The position numbers were made by a program, and so were the translations under genes. From the NCBI GenBank assembly GCA_030527325.1, contig JAUNBA010000001.1, forward strand, positions 124,001-188,000: a stretch of 64,000 nt of DNA, read 5' to 3'. The stretch comes from Slackia sp. GTDB lineage: Bacteria; Actinomycetota; Coriobacteriia; Coriobacteriales; Eggerthellaceae. Of the stretch, positions 18,602 to 29,919 are shown one piece after another. The first letter of the stretch is position 1. Every line of letters begins with the position of its first letter. The notes under the pieces were generated by a model, which was given only the letters and a program-made list of their open reading frames with translations, was not told the DNA's origin and searched no databases.

Positions 18602-19697
18602 AAATCCTCCCGTACAATTCGTTGCCCAACAACCAGCCGCCGAACGTAGGGGTATAGCGCCCATCACGGCGCTCGACCAGATTGTCTCGAACCAGTCCCC
18701 TGAACGTCTCCTGCACCGTGGGAAGAAGCAAAGCGGCGCGGCGCACCTCTTCTTCCGAAACGCCGCGGCACATACGCATCTTCATCATGAGATCTTCGGC
18801 CGCCATCTGGCGACGATCGAGGTCATCGACCACTTCGCCGTCTTGGACGCGCATGCGGCGCGCCTCGTTCTGCGTCATGGTGACGGCAGACAACCCTATG
18901 CCCAAATACGGAACGCCCGTCCAATACGCCTTATTGTGGCGGCATTCGAAGCCGTCTTTGGCGTAACTCGCCACCTCGTAGCGATGAAAGCCCGCAGACG
19001 CCAATTCGTTCGAAGCCATCGACATCATCAAAGCTTCGCGATCGTCATCGACATCGTCGATCAAGCCTTTATCGACCATCGTGCGAAACGGCGTGTGGTC
19101 TTCGATGGTCAAAGGATAGACGCTCACGTGGGAAACCCCCAGATCGACCGCGGTGCGAAGGCTTTCCAGAAACATATCGGGAGTCTGTCCCGGAATGCCG
19201 CACATCAAATCGACCGACACGTTGTCGAATCGCTCCTGCGCCATACGCACCGCTTCGACTGCGCGAGACGCATCGTGCACGCGGTCGAGCGTCTTAAGCA
19301 AGCCGTCGTCGAAGCTTTGGACGCCGATAGACAGACGGTTCACGCCGAGCGCGTAGATATCGCGCACGAGCTCGGGCGTGATGCTTTCGGGATTGGCCTC
19401 CATCGAGCACTCGACATCGGGAGTCAAATTCATAGAGACGCCGAGGGTGTAGAGCAGGTTCGAAAGATGCTTCGAACCCAGGTACGACGGCGTGCCGCCG
19501 CCGATATACACCGTTTCTATTTCCGCCAGCTCGCCTTCTTTCGACTTGCGCCGTATGTCGAGAATCAAACGCTCGACATACTCCCCGATTTCGGGGCTGT
19601 CGCGCCCGATGGCGCGTGTCGCGAAATCGCAATACGCGCACCGGTGTTTGCAAAACGGCACGTGGATATAGAGCGCTTTGTAGGGGTCGTGAGGCAT
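18585..19697 (-). CDS. hemW: HemW-like radical SAM protein (coproporphyrinogen III oxidase-like)
   Basis: HemW binds heme and inserts it into respiratory enzymes; it is not an active coproporphyrinogen dehydrogenase in tested species. The protein has 370 residues. The radical-SAM motif is PFCKHRCAYCDF, followed by YIGGGTPSYLG, ANPESITPE and RLSIGVQSFDD. The HNKAYW motif and a C-terminal winged-helix-like domain are typical of HemW. The ATG at 19697 is chosen for the GGTGGA site 6 bases upstream; TTG 19724 is in frame. It overlaps dusB. Confidence 0.92.
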   Translation of the reverse strand: MPHDPYKALYIHVPFCKHRCAYCDFATRAIGRDSPEIGEYVERLILDIRRKSKEGELAEIETVYIGGGTPSYLGSKHLSNLLYTLGVSMNLTPDVECSMEANPESITPELVRDIYALGVNRLSIGVQSFDDGLLKTLDRVHDASRAVEAVRMAQERFDNVSVDLMCGIPGQTPDMFLESLRTAVDLGVSHVSVYPLTIEDHTPFRTMVDKGLIDDVDDDREALMMSMASNELASAGFHRYEVASYAKDGFECRHNKAYWTGVPYLGIGLSAVTMTQNEARRMRVQDGEVVDDLDRRQMAAEDLMMKMRMCRGVSEEEVRRAALLLPTVQETFRGLVRDNLVERRDGRYTPTFGGWLLGNELYGRIYELAP

Positions 19698-19787
19698 GTC
19701 CGTTCCACCAATCGAATCGAGCAACCGTCGCGAAGTCGAAGACCCGCGGCGCGTCGCTAAAACAGCGAGTTCCAGCGATGCAGTATG

Positions 19788-20573
19788 TTAAAGATATACG
19801 CGCGAACCCTGCCGCGTTTTCACGGTATAAGCGAAAGCGAAACGTGCGATACGGTATTTGAATCCCGTGATCGAACGTCCTTGCAAGCGGCACACGTGCA
19901 CGCAGCGCATGCATGAAATACACGCGCTGGAGTCGGTATGCGCAGGGTTCTCTTCAGGTATGGCGCCCGTCGGACACGCCCGCGCGCACAAGCCGCATCC
20001 CGTGCACGACGATGTCGCACGAGGCTGGAAAGGAACGCCCGAGAACTCCCGATACGGACGGCTGCCTGGAATGTCGGGCTTGCGCGCGGCCAAATCCGCG
20101 ACATCGGCTGCGTCGCGCACCTTCTCGGCCACGTGCGCGCTGAAGCGGTCGATGTCCGCCAAGTCGCACGTATCGGGACGCCCTTGCGCAACGTTGGTCA
20201 TCAAGCTGTGATGCGCGACGAACGCACCTCCTGCGACGATCGTGAATCCCGCCTTTTCCACGGCATCGGCAAGCTCGAGCAGCGTATCGTCGATATCACG
20301 GTTGCCGTACGACACCGCCAAAACCGCCAGAGCCCCGTTGCCGCGAAGCGAAGCAATGCGCTCCAACGCTGGAGCGGGAACACGTCCCCCGTACGACGGC
20401 ACGCCGAATACCGCGATATCGCCCGCCGCGAAGCGATGCTCGACGCCGGCGCCATGCGGCGTTATATCGAACTCGACGAAAGCATCGTCAAGCCTCGAGC
20501 ATATACGGTGCACTATCTTCTTCGTCGACCCGGCTCCCGTGAAATACACGCCGATCGTCGTATTCGTATCCAT
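19788..20573 (-). CDS. Flavodoxin-like/2x[4Fe-4S] ferredoxin fusion (EFR1-type)
   Basis: An electron-transfer protein of the EFR1 type, 261 residues from ATG 20573. The N-terminal flavodoxin-like domain (about 1-165) starts with GVYFTGAGSTKKI, a phosphate-loop-like segment for FMN. The C-terminal domain has two clusters: CTGCGLCARACP and CISCMRCVHVC, the pattern of a 2[4Fe-4S] ferredoxin. Such proteins are common in anaerobes; their substrates are mostly unknown. It stands between lepA and hemW with its own gaps. The longer upstream frame has no supporting ribosome site. Confidence 0.87.
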   Translation of the reverse strand: MDTNTTIGVYFTGAGSTKKIVHRICSRLDDAFVEFDITPHGAGVEHRFAAGDIAVFGVPSYGGRVPAPALERIASLRGNGALAVLAVSYGNRDIDDTLLELADAVEKAGFTIVAGGAFVAHHSLMTNVAQGRPDTCDLADIDRFSAHVAEKVRDAADVADLAARKPDIPGSRPYREFSGVPFQPRATSSCTGCGLCARACPTGAIPEENPAHTDSSACISCMRCVHVCRLQGRSITGFKYRIARFAFAYTVKTRQGSRVYL

Positions 20574-20685
20574 ATCAATACCCCCTCGCAACGACGGCTC
20601 CGATTGATCGGAGCCGTCGACACCCATGCAAACGCCCGACACGATGTCTTATCGCCCGCACGGCACCGCGCCGGTCGAAACAGCG

Positions 20686-22491
<1,806 letters not shown>

Positions 22492-22590
22492 GATATCCTG
22501 TTCGTTTCCTCGACTTCGTTTAAAAGCGCCTCATGCAAGCGCGCCGTCTCCGTGCATTGTAGCGCGCCGAAGACCGTTGCGCACCGCGAC

Positions 22591-23178
22591 CTACGCTTCG
22601 TCCATGTAGCGCTCGATAACCTTCTTCAACTCGGGAATGCCCGTCCCGTTTTCGGAAGAGCACGGAACCACCTCGGTTTCGGGGCCGAACCCGAGCTGCT
22701 TGCGCAATGCGGCAAGCTGGCGCGACGCCTGCGATTTGCTCAACTTGTCCGACTTAGTAAGAACGACCATGAAAGGCAATTCCGCAGCCCTGAGAAATTC
22801 GATCATCTGAACATCGAGCTTAGTGGCGGGATGACGAATATCGATAAGCGACACCACGAGAGCGACGCGGCGATCCTGCTCGAAATAGCCGTTGATCATC
22901 TCCGCCCAACGATCTTTTTCCGATTTCGAAACCTGCGCATACCCATATCCCGGAAGGTCGACGAAATGACCTTTGTCGGCATTGAAGAAATTGATGGTCG
23001 ACGTCTTACCGGGCTTCGATGAGACTTTCGCAAGCTTCTTTCGATTGAACAGCTTGTTCAAAAGAGACGATTTGCCCACATTCGAGCGACCGACGAAGGC
23101 CACCTCGCATCGAGACGATGCGGGAAGCTGCGAAGACGTGCCGTAAGCGGCGAGAAATTCGACATTGTTGTAATTCAT
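22591..23178 (-). CDS. engB: EngB/YsxC, ribosome biogenesis GTPase
   Basis: Essential GTPase for 50S assembly. From ATG 23178 it has 195 residues. G-motifs are GRSNVGKSS, the G2 Thr in KPGKTSTIN, DLPGYGYA and TKSDK. GGAGA lies 6 bases before the ATG. A longer in-frame start at 23250 has no such site. It is transcribed after the rpsT terminator. Confidence 0.96.
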   Translation of the reverse strand: MNYNNVEFLAAYGTSSQLPASSRCEVAFVGRSNVGKSSLLNKLFNRKKLAKVSSKPGKTSTINFFNADKGHFVDLPGYGYAQVSKSEKDRWAEMINGYFEQDRRVALVVSLIDIRHPATKLDVQMIEFLRAAELPFMVVLTKSDKLSKSQASRQLAALRKQLGFGPETEVVPCSSENGTGIPELKKVIERYMDEA

Positions 23179-23300
23179 GCAATCTCCGTTCGTGAAAGAC
23201 CCGCGCCGACGTTCGAGCAAAACGGCCTGAAAGCCGCGGAAGGCCGGCAAGCGGAGACCGCCCGTGCATCAAGCGCATGCAGCCGCACAGGCGTACCATA

Positions 23301-23327
23301 TAAAGAAAGGCCCCGAAAATCGGAGCC
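23301..23327 (-). terminator. Intrinsic terminator of rpsT
   Basis: On the minus strand: stem GGCTCCGA/TCGGGGCC (one G-U pair) with a 3-base loop, followed by TTTCTTTA. It lies 45 bases after the rpsT stop. Confidence 0.85.
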
Positions 23328-23371
23328 CCTCTTCCTCTTGATGCGGACGGATCCGCAACGCCAGACGGAAC

Positions 23372-23854
23372 CTATTCGGCGGATTCCTCGGCGGCCTCGG
23401 CGGCAGCTTTAGCCTTGGCCTCTGCAGCGGCCTTCTCGGCCTTCAGCGTAGCCTCGCGACGAACGGCCTTCTCCTTTGCGGCGGCTTCGTAAGCAGCAGT
23501 CTTCTCGGCCTTGCGAGCAGCCTTCTTGGAACCACCCTTGGCGACGGGCATCTTCTTCTCGCGCTTAGGAGCGGCAGCGATGTCCTCGGCGGTCACGACG
23601 GTGTTGGCGAGAGCCATGACGCCGCTCTTGCGGTTAGCGGCCTGGTTCTTGTGGATAACGCCCTTGGAAACGGCCTTGTCGAGCAGACGGCATGCCTCCT
23701 GGGCTGCCACGTATGCCTTCACGCCGTCTTCAGCGGCGACAGCCTCGCGCACGCGGCGCACGGCGGTCTTGAGCTCGGACTTGACCGCGCGATTGCGCAG
23801 ACGAGCCTTCTCGGCGGTCAGGATACGCTTTTTCTGACTTTTGATGTTCGCCAC
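23372..23854 (-). CDS. rpsT: Ribosomal protein S20 with long Ala/Lys/Glu tail
   Basis: 30S primary-binding protein. The canonical S20 core occupies residues 1-85 ([20 protein letters not shown] ... [15 protein letters not shown]). It is followed by about 70 residues rich in Ala, Lys and Glu, giving 160 residues against the usual 85-95. The start is GTG at 23854 with GGAGG 7 bases upstream; the family begins M-A-N-I-K, which confirms it. A longer upstream frame is rejected. It is monocistronic, with its own promoter and terminator. Confidence 0.95.
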   Translation of the reverse strand: MANIKSQKKRILTAEKARLRNRAVKSELKTAVRRVREAVAAEDGVKAYVAAQEACRLLDKAVSKGVIHKNQAANRKSGVMALANTVVTAEDIAAAPKREKKMPVAKGGSKKAARKAEKTAAYEAAAKEKAVRREATLKAEKAAAEAKAKAAAEAAEESAE

Positions 23855-24004
23855 AGTTTTTCCTCCAGTTTTCATTGGGGTGAAGAGACGAAACGCCCGG
23901 TTTCGCCTTCGCGGCCTTATACCGCAGCTTTCACGCAAGTACGCCCCCGACAGAGGCGCGACGGGCATGTGGACAAGGCCCGCATAACGCAAAAGCGGCT
24001 GTTT

Positions 24005-24033
24005 ATTATACGTACGAACGTCCCATTCGTCAA
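24005..24033 (-). promoter_or_regulatory. Strong promoter for rpsT
   Basis: On the minus strand: -35 TTGACG (24028-24033), a 17-base spacer, then -10 TATAAT (24005-24010), nearly consensus for the housekeeping sigma factor. Transcription would begin near 23998, giving rpsT a leader of about 145 bases. The remaining sequence up to the holA stop (24034-24113) shows no other feature. Confidence 0.8.
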
Positions 24034-24113
24034 AACGATCAGGAAGAAAAACGACGCCTCCGCGGAATCTTCGCAGGATGCGCGCACGACGAGCCGCATT
24101 CCGCAGCGGGCGA

Positions 24114-25088
24114 TCACCGAGTCAAAACCCCGATCGTCCAATCGAGAAAAGCAGCATCGGCATCGGGGCCCGTCTTCATGGCGCGCTCGCAGTCGCGCGC
24201 CGACGAAAATGCAGCGCGCAGCTGTGCAGGACTCCACCGACGCGCCCAATCACGATGATTTTTCACCCGCCACTCGGGTACTTTCAGATAAGCCGCCAGC
24301 GCCTTCGTCCCGCCCTGGCCGCGCGCAGCCAGAGCATGGACCGTCACAAGCTCGCGCAAGCGGACGGCACACATCCCGATAAGCGCATAAGGGGACACGT
24401 CGCGCATGGCGCCGAGAACGCCGATGCATCGTGCGACGTCGCGCGCGGCGAACGCGTCGGTGAAGTCCCACGGCTTCGCCTGGGCCGTGCGCGAAACCAT
24501 GCGGTCGACCTCGTCGATTCCGACCGGCCGGCCCGAATCGCCGCAAGAAAGCGCGAGCTTCGCGAGTTCGGCATCGAGGCGAACCGTGTTTTCTCCCGCC
24601 AGGGCTATCAGGCGCTGCGCCGCAGCATCGCCTATCGTAATACCGTGGGTAACCGCCATGGCACGCACGTTGCGCGCCAATTCGTACTTTTTCGCCGGGG
24701 CGCAATCGATCACCGCGCGCGACCCTATCGCGGCGACCGCCTTGTACAAACGTGTGTTCTTCGCCAATTTGCGCGCCGTCAAACACAGCACCGTCGTCGA
24801 AGACGGGGCAGCCATATAGGAAACAAGCGCCTCGGCGTCCGCCTTGCGCAGCATATCGGCATCATGAAGCACGACAAGGCGCATCTCGCTGGCGAACGGC
24901 ATCGTGCTGCATGCCGAAACCACCTCTTCGCCCGTGGCGGTTTCGCCCTGGAAGTCATCGAAATTGAAATCGATATCGCCGAGCGCGGCGACGCGGGCGC
25001 GCAAACGCTTCAGCACCGTCTCGCGCTTGAGTTCGTCTTCTCCGTTGATGAGGTATGCGGAAAGCAATGCATTGTTATCAGCCATCAT
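24114..25088 (-). CDS. holA: DNA polymerase III delta subunit (HolA)
   Basis: Clamp-loader subunit that opens the beta clamp. From ATG 25088 it has 324 residues. It shows the delta layout: an N-terminal AAA-like segment ([20 protein letters not shown]), a helical middle ([17 protein letters not shown]) and the C-terminal helical domain ([16 protein letters not shown]). Sequence is weakly conserved across the family, but the comEA-comEC-holA-rpsT order is the classical one. ATGs at 25085 and 25106 are alternatives. Confidence 0.9.
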   Translation of the reverse strand: MMADNNALLSAYLINGEDELKRETVLKRLRARVAALGDIDFNFDDFQGETATGEEVVSACSTMPFASEMRLVVLHDADMLRKADAEALVSYMAAPSSTTVLCLTARKLAKNTRLYKAVAAIGSRAVIDCAPAKKYELARNVRAMAVTHGITIGDAAAQRLIALAGENTVRLDAELAKLALSCGDSGRPVGIDEVDRMVSRTAQAKPWDFTDAFAARDVARCIGVLGAMRDVSPYALIGMCAVRLRELVTVHALAARGQGGTKALAAYLKVPEWRVKNHRDWARRWSPAQLRAAFSSARDCERAMKTGPDADAAFLDWTIGVLTR

Positions 25089-25143
25089 GATGTCAGTGTA
25101 ACGCATCCGGCCCATCCGCGCGCCGAGCTTCTCGACCGTCGTC

Positions 25144-27348
25144 TCATGACGCAGGCGCAACGACGGCGATACCGCGCTCGGAAAACCGGCAGGACACATC
25201 GCCGCACTCATCGCTGCGGTAGATACGGGCGCCGGCGTCACCGAATTCCTCAAGGACCTCGTCGGCGGGATGCCCGTAACGATTGTGCTCGCCGACGCTT
25301 ATCAGCACGATATCGGCTCCGACCCGCTGTGCGAAGCCGTCATCCACACCCGCCCTGCTCCCATGGTGACCCGCCTTCAGCACGTCGACGCGATCGATAT
25401 GCGATGCATCCATCATGGCGCGTATCTCGGAAGCTTCGGCGTCTCCCGTCAACAGCATGGTCGCATCGAACCGGCCGTCGTCGCGCGCATCGTATTCCAG
25501 CAGGAAACACAGGCTGTCGGCATTGCCTCCCTCTTCCGAAAAGCCATACGGCCATATCGCCGTGCAACGAAAGCGCCCCACCTCAATGGCTTCGCCCGCC
25601 GCCATGCCGCGCACATGCGCATCGCCGACCGTGTCGCCCGCAGCCTGCAGCAGCGAGCGGCATCCATCGCATCCGCACGAAAACGTCTCCTCGGCCACGA
25701 TGACGTCGCCCGCTATATTCGGCGCCAAAAGCTCCAGGCATCCGCAATGGTCGTCATCGTGATGGCTTATGGCGACAGATCCCACACTTGATGCGCCATG
25801 ACGCGCCAAAGCCGCCATCAAACGCTGCTCCTGATTGCCCGTATCGACGAGAAGCGAACGCCCTTGGCTTCGCACAAGGAAGGCATCGCCCTGCCCGACA
25901 TCGAGCATGACCACTTCATCGGGCGCCAAGCGGGGAAATGCCAGGATAAACACCGCGATCGCCGCTGCCGTCGCGGCGAATAGGCGACGAACCGTCCTGG
26001 CAGATGGAATCGGCCACCATATCCATAACAACACTGCAGCGGCCGCCGTCGCGGCGCACGCCGCAGGAAGGCTTCCCGTGGCGGGAATCGAAGCAAGAGG
26101 CGCCGACGCGCATGCCTGCGCGGCGGCGCAAAAGCCATCGGCGCATGCGACCAGGATAGCGAGAAGCGCCGAACCGAGAGCGGGCATGAGCGCGCACGGA
26201 ACGAGCACCGCCAATCCGCTCGCAAGAAACGCCGTGAATAGAGGCGCGGCGACGAAATTCGCAAGCGGCGCCGCCAAGGAAATTCGAGCGAACACGACGC
26301 ATGTGACGGGGGCTATGGGCAACGACGCAGCAAGAGTCAAGGCGAACGCCTCGCATGCAGCATCGAAACAAGCAGGAACGGCGCGGGAGAACCACGCAGT
26401 GAACAAAGGGGCGAACACGATCACGCCGAAAGTCGATGCGGCGGACAAGAAAAACGACAGGGACAGCGCATTGTAAGGATTCAGAGCGATAAGAACGCAA
26501 ACACACGCCGAAAGCGCAGCCAAAGCCGATGAACGCCTGCCCGCGAACACGGCGCACGATGCGAAAACGGACATGACGGCCGCCCGTATCACAGGAGCGG
26601 AAAGCCCGGTAAACACCGCATACGTACCATAAAACACGCACAAAACGACTGTTGCAACACGCACGCGCACCCCGAAACGGCGCATGAGGGCCCCTGCGAA
26701 CGAAGCGATAACCGACAAGTGCGATCCGGACACCGCAACCATGTGCGCAAGGCCCAAAGCCTTCATATCATCATAGAGACCGTCATGATCGAGATCGGCC
26801 CTATCGCCTGTGACCAACGCCCGCACAAGAGCCGATCCGCTCGTTTGCGCAGACCCAAGCATGTCCGAGGCCCACGCACGAAGCGCGAGAATAGGGGCGA
26901 ACGGGCCAGGCTCCACGTAAGACGGCTCCCCTTTCACCGACGCCTGCGCAACCAAGCCCGCCGAAGCATACCGCAAGGCTCGCTCTTCGGAAAAAGAAGA
27001 AAACGTCGCATAACCCTCGAAGCGTTCATATGCGCGATAGCGTGCCCCCTCGTAAAGAACGCGCACATTATACGACCGACCCTCGATCGAAACGCGAGCA
27101 GGCGCGCTCATCCCATACATGCCCTCGTGGGCGTCCTCGAGCAACTCGAACACATACCGTCCCGCAACGATTCCGTCGGGAACGGAGCGCTGAGGGTCAT
27201 ATGACACGTAAAACATCCCCGCCGCGCCGACCCACACGATCACGGCGCATAAAAACGCTATCGGCGGAAACGGGCGAACGGGATCGCTCGGTCTTCGACC
27301 GTCCTCGCGGTCGAACAGACCTTCGTCGAGCAGGCTCGTCACACGCAT
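25144..27348 (-). CDS. comEC: ComEC/Rec2, DNA uptake channel
   Basis: Membrane channel that imports single-stranded DNA during transformation. The protein has 734 residues. There are two N-terminal helices and an OB-like domain (about 30-150), then the competence domain with many helices (about 190-475; ALGLAHMVAVSGSHLSVI is the family hallmark). A C-terminal metallo-beta-lactamase domain begins with VVMLDVGQGDAFLV and has HHDDDHCG and LKAGHHGSR. All three parts are intact, so the gene looks functional. It overlaps comEA by 10 bases. Confidence 0.95.
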   Translation of the reverse strand: MRVTSLLDEGLFDREDGRRPSDPVRPFPPIAFLCAVIVWVGAAGMFYVSYDPQRSVPDGIVAGRYVFELLEDAHEGMYGMSAPARVSIEGRSYNVRVLYEGARYRAYERFEGYATFSSFSEERALRYASAGLVAQASVKGEPSYVEPGPFAPILALRAWASDMLGSAQTSGSALVRALVTGDRADLDHDGLYDDMKALGLAHMVAVSGSHLSVIASFAGALMRRFGVRVRVATVVLCVFYGTYAVFTGLSAPVIRAAVMSVFASCAVFAGRRSSALAALSACVCVLIALNPYNALSLSFFLSAASTFGVIVFAPLFTAWFSRAVPACFDAACEAFALTLAASLPIAPVTCVVFARISLAAPLANFVAAPLFTAFLASGLAVLVPCALMPALGSALLAILVACADGFCAAAQACASAPLASIPATGSLPAACAATAAAAVLLWIWWPIPSARTVRRLFAATAAAIAVFILAFPRLAPDEVVMLDVGQGDAFLVRSQGRSLLVDTGNQEQRLMAALARHGASSVGSVAISHHDDDHCGCLELLAPNIAGDVIVAEETFSCGCDGCRSLLQAAGDTVGDAHVRGMAAGEAIEVGRFRCTAIWPYGFSEEGGNADSLCFLLEYDARDDGRFDATMLLTGDAEASEIRAMMDASHIDRVDVLKAGHHGSRAGVDDGFAQRVGADIVLISVGEHNRYGHPADEVLEEFGDAGARIYRSDECGDVSCRFSERGIAVVAPAS

Positions 27349-28085
27349 ATGCTGCCTTCAAGCTTCTCGAACTTCTTTTCGCCGATCCCCGTTACCCGCT
27401 GGATATCCTCGACCGAGGCGAACGGCCCGTTCGCCTCGCGTTCGTCCACGATCGCCTGCGCGGTTGCCGGCCCCACTCCCGGGAGGGCGTCGAGCTCTTC
27501 GACACTGGCGCGATTGATATTCACTTGACCTTTCCCCGACTCCTGCCCGGCTGCCGAGGACGGACTAGAAACGTTGCCTGCCGCTCCTGCGGGAACGGCT
27601 TGATCTTGCGTGGGAACATATATCTGCTCGCCGTCGGAAAGCTTGCGAGCCAAGTTCAATGCCGCCTCGGCGGCATCATCGCGCAATCCGCCCGCCGCGT
27701 CGACCGCATCACGAACGCGGGCGCCATCGGGCAATTCGTATACTCCGCACGATTGGACGGCCCCGGCGACATGCACGGTGACCATCGCGGCGGATGCAAC
27801 CGCCTTGCCTGAATCGGATACCTCCCCGTCTATGACGGCGTCATCGTTTGCGCGGACATCTTCCGAATCGGACGAAGACGAAACCGAGCCATCGGATGAC
27901 TCCGCAAGCCGTTCATCAGGGGAATCGGCCGTAATCGTCGGAGTCGGCGAACAACCCGCAAACCCGATGAAAATCCCCACGAAAGCGCAAACGAGCAATG
28001 CCGCTCCTCCTGCCAACGCGGGCTTTGGGATGCAGGCGGACCTGTCGACCCGTGCACGAAAACATGACGATCGAAACGGCAGCAT
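27339..28085 (-). CDS. comEA: ComEA, DNA-binding competence protein
   Basis: Membrane-anchored receptor that binds double-stranded DNA for uptake. From ATG 28085 it has 248 residues: one N-terminal membrane helix (about 24-44), a Ser/Asp-rich linker, a SLBB domain (VTVHVAGAVQSCGVYELPDG, about 100-160) and a C-terminal helix-hairpin-helix pair (VNINRASVEELDALPGVGPA). AAGGAGG lies 5 bases before the start. It overlaps comEC, so the two are coupled. Confidence 0.93.
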   Translation of the reverse strand: MLPFRSSCFRARVDRSACIPKPALAGGAALLVCAFVGIFIGFAGCSPTPTITADSPDERLAESSDGSVSSSSDSEDVRANDDAVIDGEVSDSGKAVASAAMVTVHVAGAVQSCGVYELPDGARVRDAVDAAGGLRDDAAEAALNLARKLSDGEQIYVPTQDQAVPAGAAGNVSSPSSAAGQESGKGQVNINRASVEELDALPGVGPATAQAIVDEREANGPFASVEDIQRVTGIGEKKFEKLEGSICV

Positions 28086-28201
28086 CGCGTCCTCCTTCAC
28101 AACGAACGATGCCGCCATCGTCGCACGCGCTTCCGGCCCGCATCCGGCCGAAAGCGCACCTCGACCCTTCGCCTCGCCTGCATGCGACGGGTCGCCGACG
28201 C

Positions 28202-28236
28202 AAAAAGACCCGCCCGGACATTACCCGGACGGGCCA
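28202..28236 (-). terminator. Intrinsic terminator of thiI
   Basis: On the minus strand: stem CCCGTCCGG/CCGGGCGGG (one G-U pair) with a 7-base loop, followed by TCTTTTTG. It lies about 60 bases after the thiI stop and upstream of comEA. Confidence 0.83.
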
Positions 28237-28293
28237 TTGCGCACAGCGGCGAAAACCCGAAGCCTTCACGCGCTTCGTCTCCGACGAAAGCCG

Positions 28294-29550
28294 CTACTGC
28301 GCGACGGCGGCGTCATCGGCGCGAACATCGCCTTTCTCGTCGCATTTCACGCTCTTGTACGAAGACGGGCAGCGGTACTCATGCAGCTCGAGGGAATCCA
28401 TGATCTCATCCATCCAACGTTCGATCGGCAACGTCGCCTCCGCTGCTTCGACCTCGGGAATCTTAGCGTGGGTTTCCGGGCTGCGCGGCATGAACAGAGT
28501 GCAGCAATCAGCGGCGGGCGTGCTCGAAATATCGAACGTGCCGAGCTTTTGCGCGTCGGCTATGATCTCGACCTTGTCGCTTCCGATCAGGGGCCTGAAG
28601 ATCTGCATGTCGACCGATGCATTCGTCGCAGCCAGATTATCGAGGGTCTGCGACGCCACCTGGCCAAGGCTTTCACCCGTCACCAGGGCTTTCGCACCAA
28701 CCTTGCGCGCAATGCGTTCGGCGATTCGCATCATAAGCCTTCGGTAGATGATGATGCGCAAGGCCGGCGGAACAGACCCCGCGATCTCACGTTGGTAATT
28801 GCCGAAAGGCACGACGTACACGCGCGCGATGCCGCCGAATCGCTCGAGAACATGAGCGATATCGTCCACCAGGTATTCCGACGTCGAAGCCGTCTGAGGC
28901 CGACCTGAAAAATGCACGCCGATGCACGTGGCGCCGCGACGTGCCATGCGCCACATCGCCACCGGCGAGTCGATACCCGACGAGAGCAAGCACACTACCT
29001 TGCCTGCCGTGCCGACAGGCAATCCGCCGACCCCGGGGACGCTATGGGCGTAAAGGTAGCTATGACCCTGCACCACTTCGACATGAACTTCGACATCAGG
29101 GTGCTTCATGAGCACCTTCTTGTCGGGATGGCGCTCGCACAAATAGGCGCCTACCAGCTGATTCATCTCCATCGAATCGATGGGGAAATCGGTATGGCTG
29201 CGACGCGCCACCACCTTCCACGTAGAAAACGGCTCGGCTTCGCGCAAGGCCAAATCGGCGGCGCGATACATGGTATCGAGCTCGCGATCGCATACGAATC
29301 CGCACGAAACACGCGCGACCCCCGGAACCCGCGTCAGCAGATCGACCGTCTCGAACACTTCATCGGCGTCGGCATCGGGGGCATACATCACCAAAACGCG
29401 CCCCGAAATACGCGTGACCTTTTCGACGGGGGCATCTTCAAGCAACGTGCGCACGTTGTACATGAGACGCTTTTCGAACGCGGTGCGATTATGGCCCTTC
29501 AGGCCGAGTTCGTGGTAATGCACGAGACTGATTCGTTGGAATTGAGACAT
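28294..29550 (-). CDS. thiI: ThiI, tRNA 4-thiouridine synthase
   Basis: Adenylates tRNA U8 for sulfur insertion and can serve thiamine thiazole synthesis. The protein has 418 residues. Domains: an N-terminal ferredoxin-like domain, a THUMP domain (about 60-165, ending in VEVHVEVVQGHSYLY) and a PP-loop ATPase (CLLSSGIDSPVAMW). The C-terminal rhodanese domain of the E. coli protein is absent, as in most Gram-positive ThiI. GGGAGACC precedes the ATG. Confidence 0.95.
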   Translation of the reverse strand: MSQFQRISLVHYHELGLKGHNRTAFEKRLMYNVRTLLEDAPVEKVTRISGRVLVMYAPDADADEVFETVDLLTRVPGVARVSCGFVCDRELDTMYRAADLALREAEPFSTWKVVARRSHTDFPIDSMEMNQLVGAYLCERHPDKKVLMKHPDVEVHVEVVQGHSYLYAHSVPGVGGLPVGTAGKVVCLLSSGIDSPVAMWRMARRGATCIGVHFSGRPQTASTSEYLVDDIAHVLERFGGIARVYVVPFGNYQREIAGSVPPALRIIIYRRLMMRIAERIARKVGAKALVTGESLGQVASQTLDNLAATNASVDMQIFRPLIGSDKVEIIADAQKLGTFDISSTPAADCCTLFMPRSPETHAKIPEVEAAEATLPIERWMDEIMDSLELHEYRCPSSYKSVKCDEKGDVRADDAAVAQ

Positions 29551-29590
29551 GGTCTCCCTTTTCTCTTCAGGCGCGGAACTCTCGTCCGAA

Positions 29591-29617
29591 AATACAAAAG
29601 GCCCGTTTCCGGGCCTT
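29591..29617 (-). terminator. Intrinsic terminator of rpoZ
   Basis: On the minus strand: 8-bp stem AAGGCCCG/CGGGCCTT with a GAAA tetraloop, followed by TTGTATTTT. It ends the mihF-gmk-rpoZ transcript ahead of thiI. Confidence 0.88.
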
Positions 29618-29642
29618 GTCGAATACGCGACGCATCACGTGA

Positions 29643-29903
29643 TTAGTGCTGCGAGATATCGATCGTCTCGGGATCGTAGGAAACCTCGCCGCGGGCGATT
29701 TCAGCAAAAGCCATGGACAAAGGCTTTTTGTTGTTCGCTTTCGCAATTTCGACGGCGCTGGACAGCTGGATAGCGCGATCGCGCTGGCCGCGCATCATGT
29801 CGTTGATATCATGAGCGCGCTTGGAAGCGAGAGAGCACAGCAGAAAACGGTCGTTATCGGCGGCGTCCAGCAAGACGTCGATTTTAGGGTCGATGATGCT
29901 CAT
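29643..29903 (-). CDS. rpoZ: RNA polymerase omega subunit
   Basis: Small RNA polymerase subunit that assists assembly of the beta-prime subunit. The protein has 86 residues. The omega signature is the segment RFLLCSLASKRAHDINDMMR followed by AIQLSSAVEIAKANNKKPLS. GAGGAACGT precedes the ATG. It follows gmk by 16 bases, the conserved gmk-rpoZ pair. Confidence 0.95.
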   Translation of the reverse strand: MSIIDPKIDVLLDAADNDRFLLCSLASKRAHDINDMMRGQRDRAIQLSSAVEIAKANNKKPLSMAFAEIARGEVSYDPETIDISQH

Positions 29904-29919
29904 AATCCACGTTCCTCAT

